Assembly: GCA_900555225.1 (NCBI GenBank)
Contig: USKL01000062.1
Coordinates: 1 to 7,807 of the forward strand
DNA: 7,807 bases
Source: an uncultured Collinsella sp.
GTDB taxonomy: Bacteria > Actinomycetota > Coriobacteriia > Coriobacteriales > Coriobacteriaceae
Reading direction: 5' to 3'
In this document: piece by piece, positions 5,676 through 7,807 of the stretch
How positions within the stretch are numbered: the first letter of the stretch is position 1
Layout: the number at the start of each line of letters is the position of its first letter
The notes under the pieces: generated by a model
Told to the model about the DNA's origin: nothing
Seen by the model: the letters and a program-made list of their open reading frames with translations, nothing else
Databases searched by the model: none
Program-made: the position numbers and the translations under genes

Positions 5676-7583
5676 ATGGAGTTCAAGCAGATGGAGATGG
5701 ATGACAACAAACGTAGACGGAATATGATTCTCTACGTGCTCATCGCCTTCGTCGTCTACCTCGTGCTCTCGACCGTTCTGTTCCCCAACATCGGTCACAC
5801 GCAGCAGATTACGAAGACCGATTACTCGACGTTTGTCAAAGCGCTCGATAAGAAGAGCGTCGACAAGGTCGAGTACAACACGGACGATTACTCGATTTAT
5901 TACACCAAGAAGGGCGAGGACGAGAACATCGCCTACAAGACGACCGGTGTGCCGAATGACGCGGGCTTTACCGATCGCGTGCTTGAGTCTGGCGCTTCGC
6001 TGGAGTCGGTCGTTCCCGATAAAAACTCGGGTTTGATGACCTACTACCTGCTCACCCTTATCCTTCCCATGGCGATTTTCTTCCTGATCGGCTGGTGGCT
6101 CAACCGCCGCATGAAGAAGGCTATGGGCGATGACGGCCCGTCGATGAACTTTGGCGGCGGCGGTTTTGGCGGCGGCGGACTGGGTAAGTCCGGCGCGCGC
6201 GTGATCGCCTCCAAGGACGTGGGCGTGACCTTTAAGGACGTCGCCGGTCAGGAAGAGGCCAAGGAGTCTCTCAAGGAGGTCGTCGACTTTCTGGAGAAGC
6301 CGCAGCGCTACGAGGAGATCGGCGCCAAGCTGCCGCGTGGTGCTCTCCTTGTTGGCCCTCCGGGTACCGGTAAGACCCTGCTTGCCAAGGCTGTTGCCGG
6401 CGAGGCCGGTGTTCCGTTCTTTAGCATTTCGGGCTCTGAGTTCGTTGAGATGTTTGTCGGTCGCGGCGCTGCTAAGGTTCGTGACCTGTTTAAGCAGGCC
6501 AAGGAAAAGGCACCGTGTATCGTCTTTATCGATGAGATCGATACCATCGGTAAGAAGCGCGATGGCGGCGGCTTTAGCGGCAACGACGAGCGCGAGCAGA
6601 CGCTCAATCAGTTGCTGACCGAGATGGATGGCTTCGATAACCACAAGGGTATCGTTGTCCTTGCCGCAACCAACCGCCCCGACAGTCTCGATCCCGCTCT
6701 ACTGCGCCCCGGTCGTTTTGACCGCCGCATCCCCGTCGAGCTGCCCGATCTGACCGGCCGCAAGAACATCCTCGAGCTGCATGCTAAGAGCGTGAAGACC
6801 GAGCCGCCGATCGACCTGACCGCGATTGCCCGCGCCACGCCCGGTGCCTCGGGCGCCGACCTGGCCAATATCATCAACGAGGGCGCCCTGCGCGCCGTTC
6901 GCGAGGGTCGCAAGCGTGCAACCCAGGACGACTTCGAGGAGTCGGTGGAGGTCGTCATTGCCGGCCAACAGCGTAAGTCCACGGTGCTGTCCGACCACGA
7001 GAAGCAGGTCGTTTCTTATCACGAGATCGGCCATGCCATCGTTGCCGCTCGCCAGAAGGGCTCTGCGCCGGTCACGAAGATCACCATCGTGCCGCGCACG
7101 AGCGGTGCTCTTGGTTATACCATGCAGGTCGAGGAGGACGAGCGCTTCCTGACGACGCGCCAGGAGGTCTTGGACAAGCTCGCTGTCTATTGCGGTGGCC
7201 GCGCAGCCGAGGAGCTCATCTTTGGAGAGATGACGACCGGCGCCGCCAACGACATCGAGCAGGCCACCAAGCTCGCCCGTAATATGGTGACGCGCTTTGG
7301 TATGTCCGACGAGTTTGGCATGATGGCGCTCGGTACCGTGCAGAACGCGTATCTCAATCAGGACACGTCGCTCACCTGCGCCCCCGGTACAGCCGAGCGC
7401 GTGGACGCGATTGTCGCCAAGCTGATCGAGGATGCGCACGACCGCGCTTTGCAGATTCTGAAGGAGAACAAGTTTAAGCTCCACGAGCTGGCTCGTTATC
7501 TGTATAAGAAGGAGACCATCACGGGCGAGGAGTTCATGAACCTCCTCACGCGCGAGAATCCGCTGATGCCAAAAGCGCAGTAA
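5676..7583 (+). CDS. ftsH: ATP-dependent zinc metalloprotease FtsH
   Basis: FtsH is a hexameric AAA+ protease of the cytoplasmic membrane that unfolds and degrades misassembled membrane proteins and some regulators. The 635 residues show TM1 (about 18-36), an external domain, TM2 (about 120-142), a glycine-rich linker (160-170), Walker A GPPGTGKT (227-234), pore loop MFVG (259-262), Walker B IVFIDEID (282-289), the second region of homology [18 protein letters not shown] (334-351), the zinc site HEIGH (449-453) and a likely third ligand Asp526 in [11 protein letters not shown]. All catalytic parts are intact. HEIGH in place of HEAGH and FVGRG in place of FVGVG look like a clostridial-type subfamily. 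The first ATG (5676) has no good ribosome binding site; the ATG at 5691 has GGAG nine bases before it and may be the real start, giving 630 residues. A strong terminator follows, so it is probably transcribed alone. Confidence 0.97.
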   Translation: MEFKQMEMDDNKRRRNMILYVLIAFVVYLVLSTVLFPNIGHTQQITKTDYSTFVKALDKKSVDKVEYNTDDYSIYYTKKGEDENIAYKTTGVPNDAGFTDRVLESGASLESVVPDKNSGLMTYYLLTLILPMAIFFLIGWWLNRRMKKAMGDDGPSMNFGGGGFGGGGLGKSGARVIASKDVGVTFKDVAGQEEAKESLKEVVDFLEKPQRYEEIGAKLPRGALLVGPPGTGKTLLAKAVAGEAGVPFFSISGSEFVEMFVGRGAAKVRDLFKQAKEKAPCIVFIDEIDTIGKKRDGGGFSGNDEREQTLNQLLTEMDGFDNHKGIVVLAATNRPDSLDPALLRPGRFDRRIPVELPDLTGRKNILELHAKSVKTEPPIDLTAIARATPGASGADLANIINEGALRAVREGRKRATQDDFEESVEVVIAGQQRKSTVLSDHEKQVVSYHEIGHAIVAARQKGSAPVTKITIVPRTSGALGYTMQVEEDERFLTTRQEVLDKLAVYCGGRAAEELIFGEMTTGAANDIEQATKLARNMVTRFGMSDEFGMMALGTVQNAYLNQDTSLTCAPGTAERVDAIVAKLIEDAHDRALQILKENKFKLHELARYLYKKETITGEEFMNLLTRENPLMPKAQ

Positions 7584-7619
7584 TTGATTGCTTGGGACTT
7601 TCATCCCGCCTTTGATGTA

Positions 7620-7662
7620 CGCCTCGCAGCCTCATGTGTTTGAGACTGCGAGGCGCTTTTTG
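7620..7662 (+). terminator. Intrinsic terminator after ftsH
   Basis: A 10-bp GC-rich stem (7620-7629 against 7646-7655), one mismatch, then a 4-bp extension (CTCA/TGAG) close a six-base TGTGTT loop, followed by CTTTTTG. This is a classical rho-independent terminator 37 bases after the ftsH stop. Confidence 0.9.
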
Positions 7663-7682
7663 TGTACATGGGTTTGGAAATC

Positions 7683-7702
7683 GCTTCGATTCGTATCGAA
7701 GC
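7683..7702. repeat. Perfect 8-bp inverted repeat (GCTTCGAT/ATCGAAGC)
   Basis: GCTTCGAT, a four-base TCGT spacer, then ATCGAAGC form a perfect inverted repeat after the ftsH terminator. It has no T tract directly behind it, though GTTTGTT begins six bases on. Its position fits an operator for a gene starting beyond the window. The rest of 7703-7807 shows no gene I can support; an ATG at 7762 opens a frame to the edge but has no ribosome binding site. Confidence 0.45.
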
Positions 7703-7807
7703 TGTGGCGTTTGTTAAGGATTTGTTTTTCGTCAGGTGGGCCGCGGTGCGTTATCAGAATTATGGCATCGCGTGCAAGCGTGGCGGTCTCTCATGAGTCC
7801 GTCGATT

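Noticed and set aside
5367..6644. Antisense open frame of 425 codons across the ftsH start and upstream region
   Set aside because: No recognisable domain; it is in a different frame from the cobO remnant and is a shadow of ftsH.
7762..7807. Possible gene start at the right edge
   Set aside because: An ATG at 7762 opens a frame to the window end, but there is no Shine-Dalgarno and only 15 codons to judge.
1..7807. CRISPR array, tRNA, rRNA, transposase or phage genes
   Set aside because: No spaced direct repeats, no cloverleaf-type sequence and no mobile-element protein motifs were seen on either strand.

Overview
The window reads like a piece of chromosome from a high-GC gut anaerobe of the class Coriobacteriia; Collinsella or a close relative is my best guess. 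This rests on overall gene character: GC-rich codons, a lysine/glycine/methionine-rich SRP54 tail, and ThyA, DHFR and FtsH sequences that look like the clostridial subtypes. No ribosomal RNA or other taxonomic marker is present, so the assignment is an inference.

Layout from left to right: the 3' end of ffh (SRP GTPase) on + with a strong hairpin after it; a convergent gene on - (466-1230) that joins a DUF134/UPF0251 helix-turn-helix domain to a NifB/NifX-type cluster-binding domain and ends in a His/Cys-rich tail; a divergent control region with two copies of a TGRCATATGTCA palindrome; then on + the thymidylate pair thyA-folA (ThyA makes dTMP and dihydrofolate, DHFR recycles the folate); a SpoU/TrmH-family RNA methyltransferase; a MATE multidrug/sodium antiporter; a roughly 400-base gap; ftsH (membrane AAA+ zinc protease) with a clear terminator; and a final stretch of about 145 bases with an inverted repeat and no confident gene.

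The gap between the MATE gene and ftsH is not empty. It holds a 69-bp imperfect inverted repeat with 23-bp arms. Just beyond it, on the - strand, are the last 50 codons of a cobO/btuR-type corrinoid adenosyltransferase with no upstream half and no start codon, so it is a gene remnant.

The part most worth following up is the DUF134-NifX locus. The gene has two operator-like palindromes 53 bp apart in its control region, one at its predicted transcription start. It also carries a near-perfect Shine-Dalgarno sequence and an ATG in frame exactly at the junction of the two domains. This suggests an autoregulated metal- or cluster-sensing repressor that may also be made as a free, 142-residue NifX-like metal-binding protein. 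Function and ligand cannot be settled from sequence alone.
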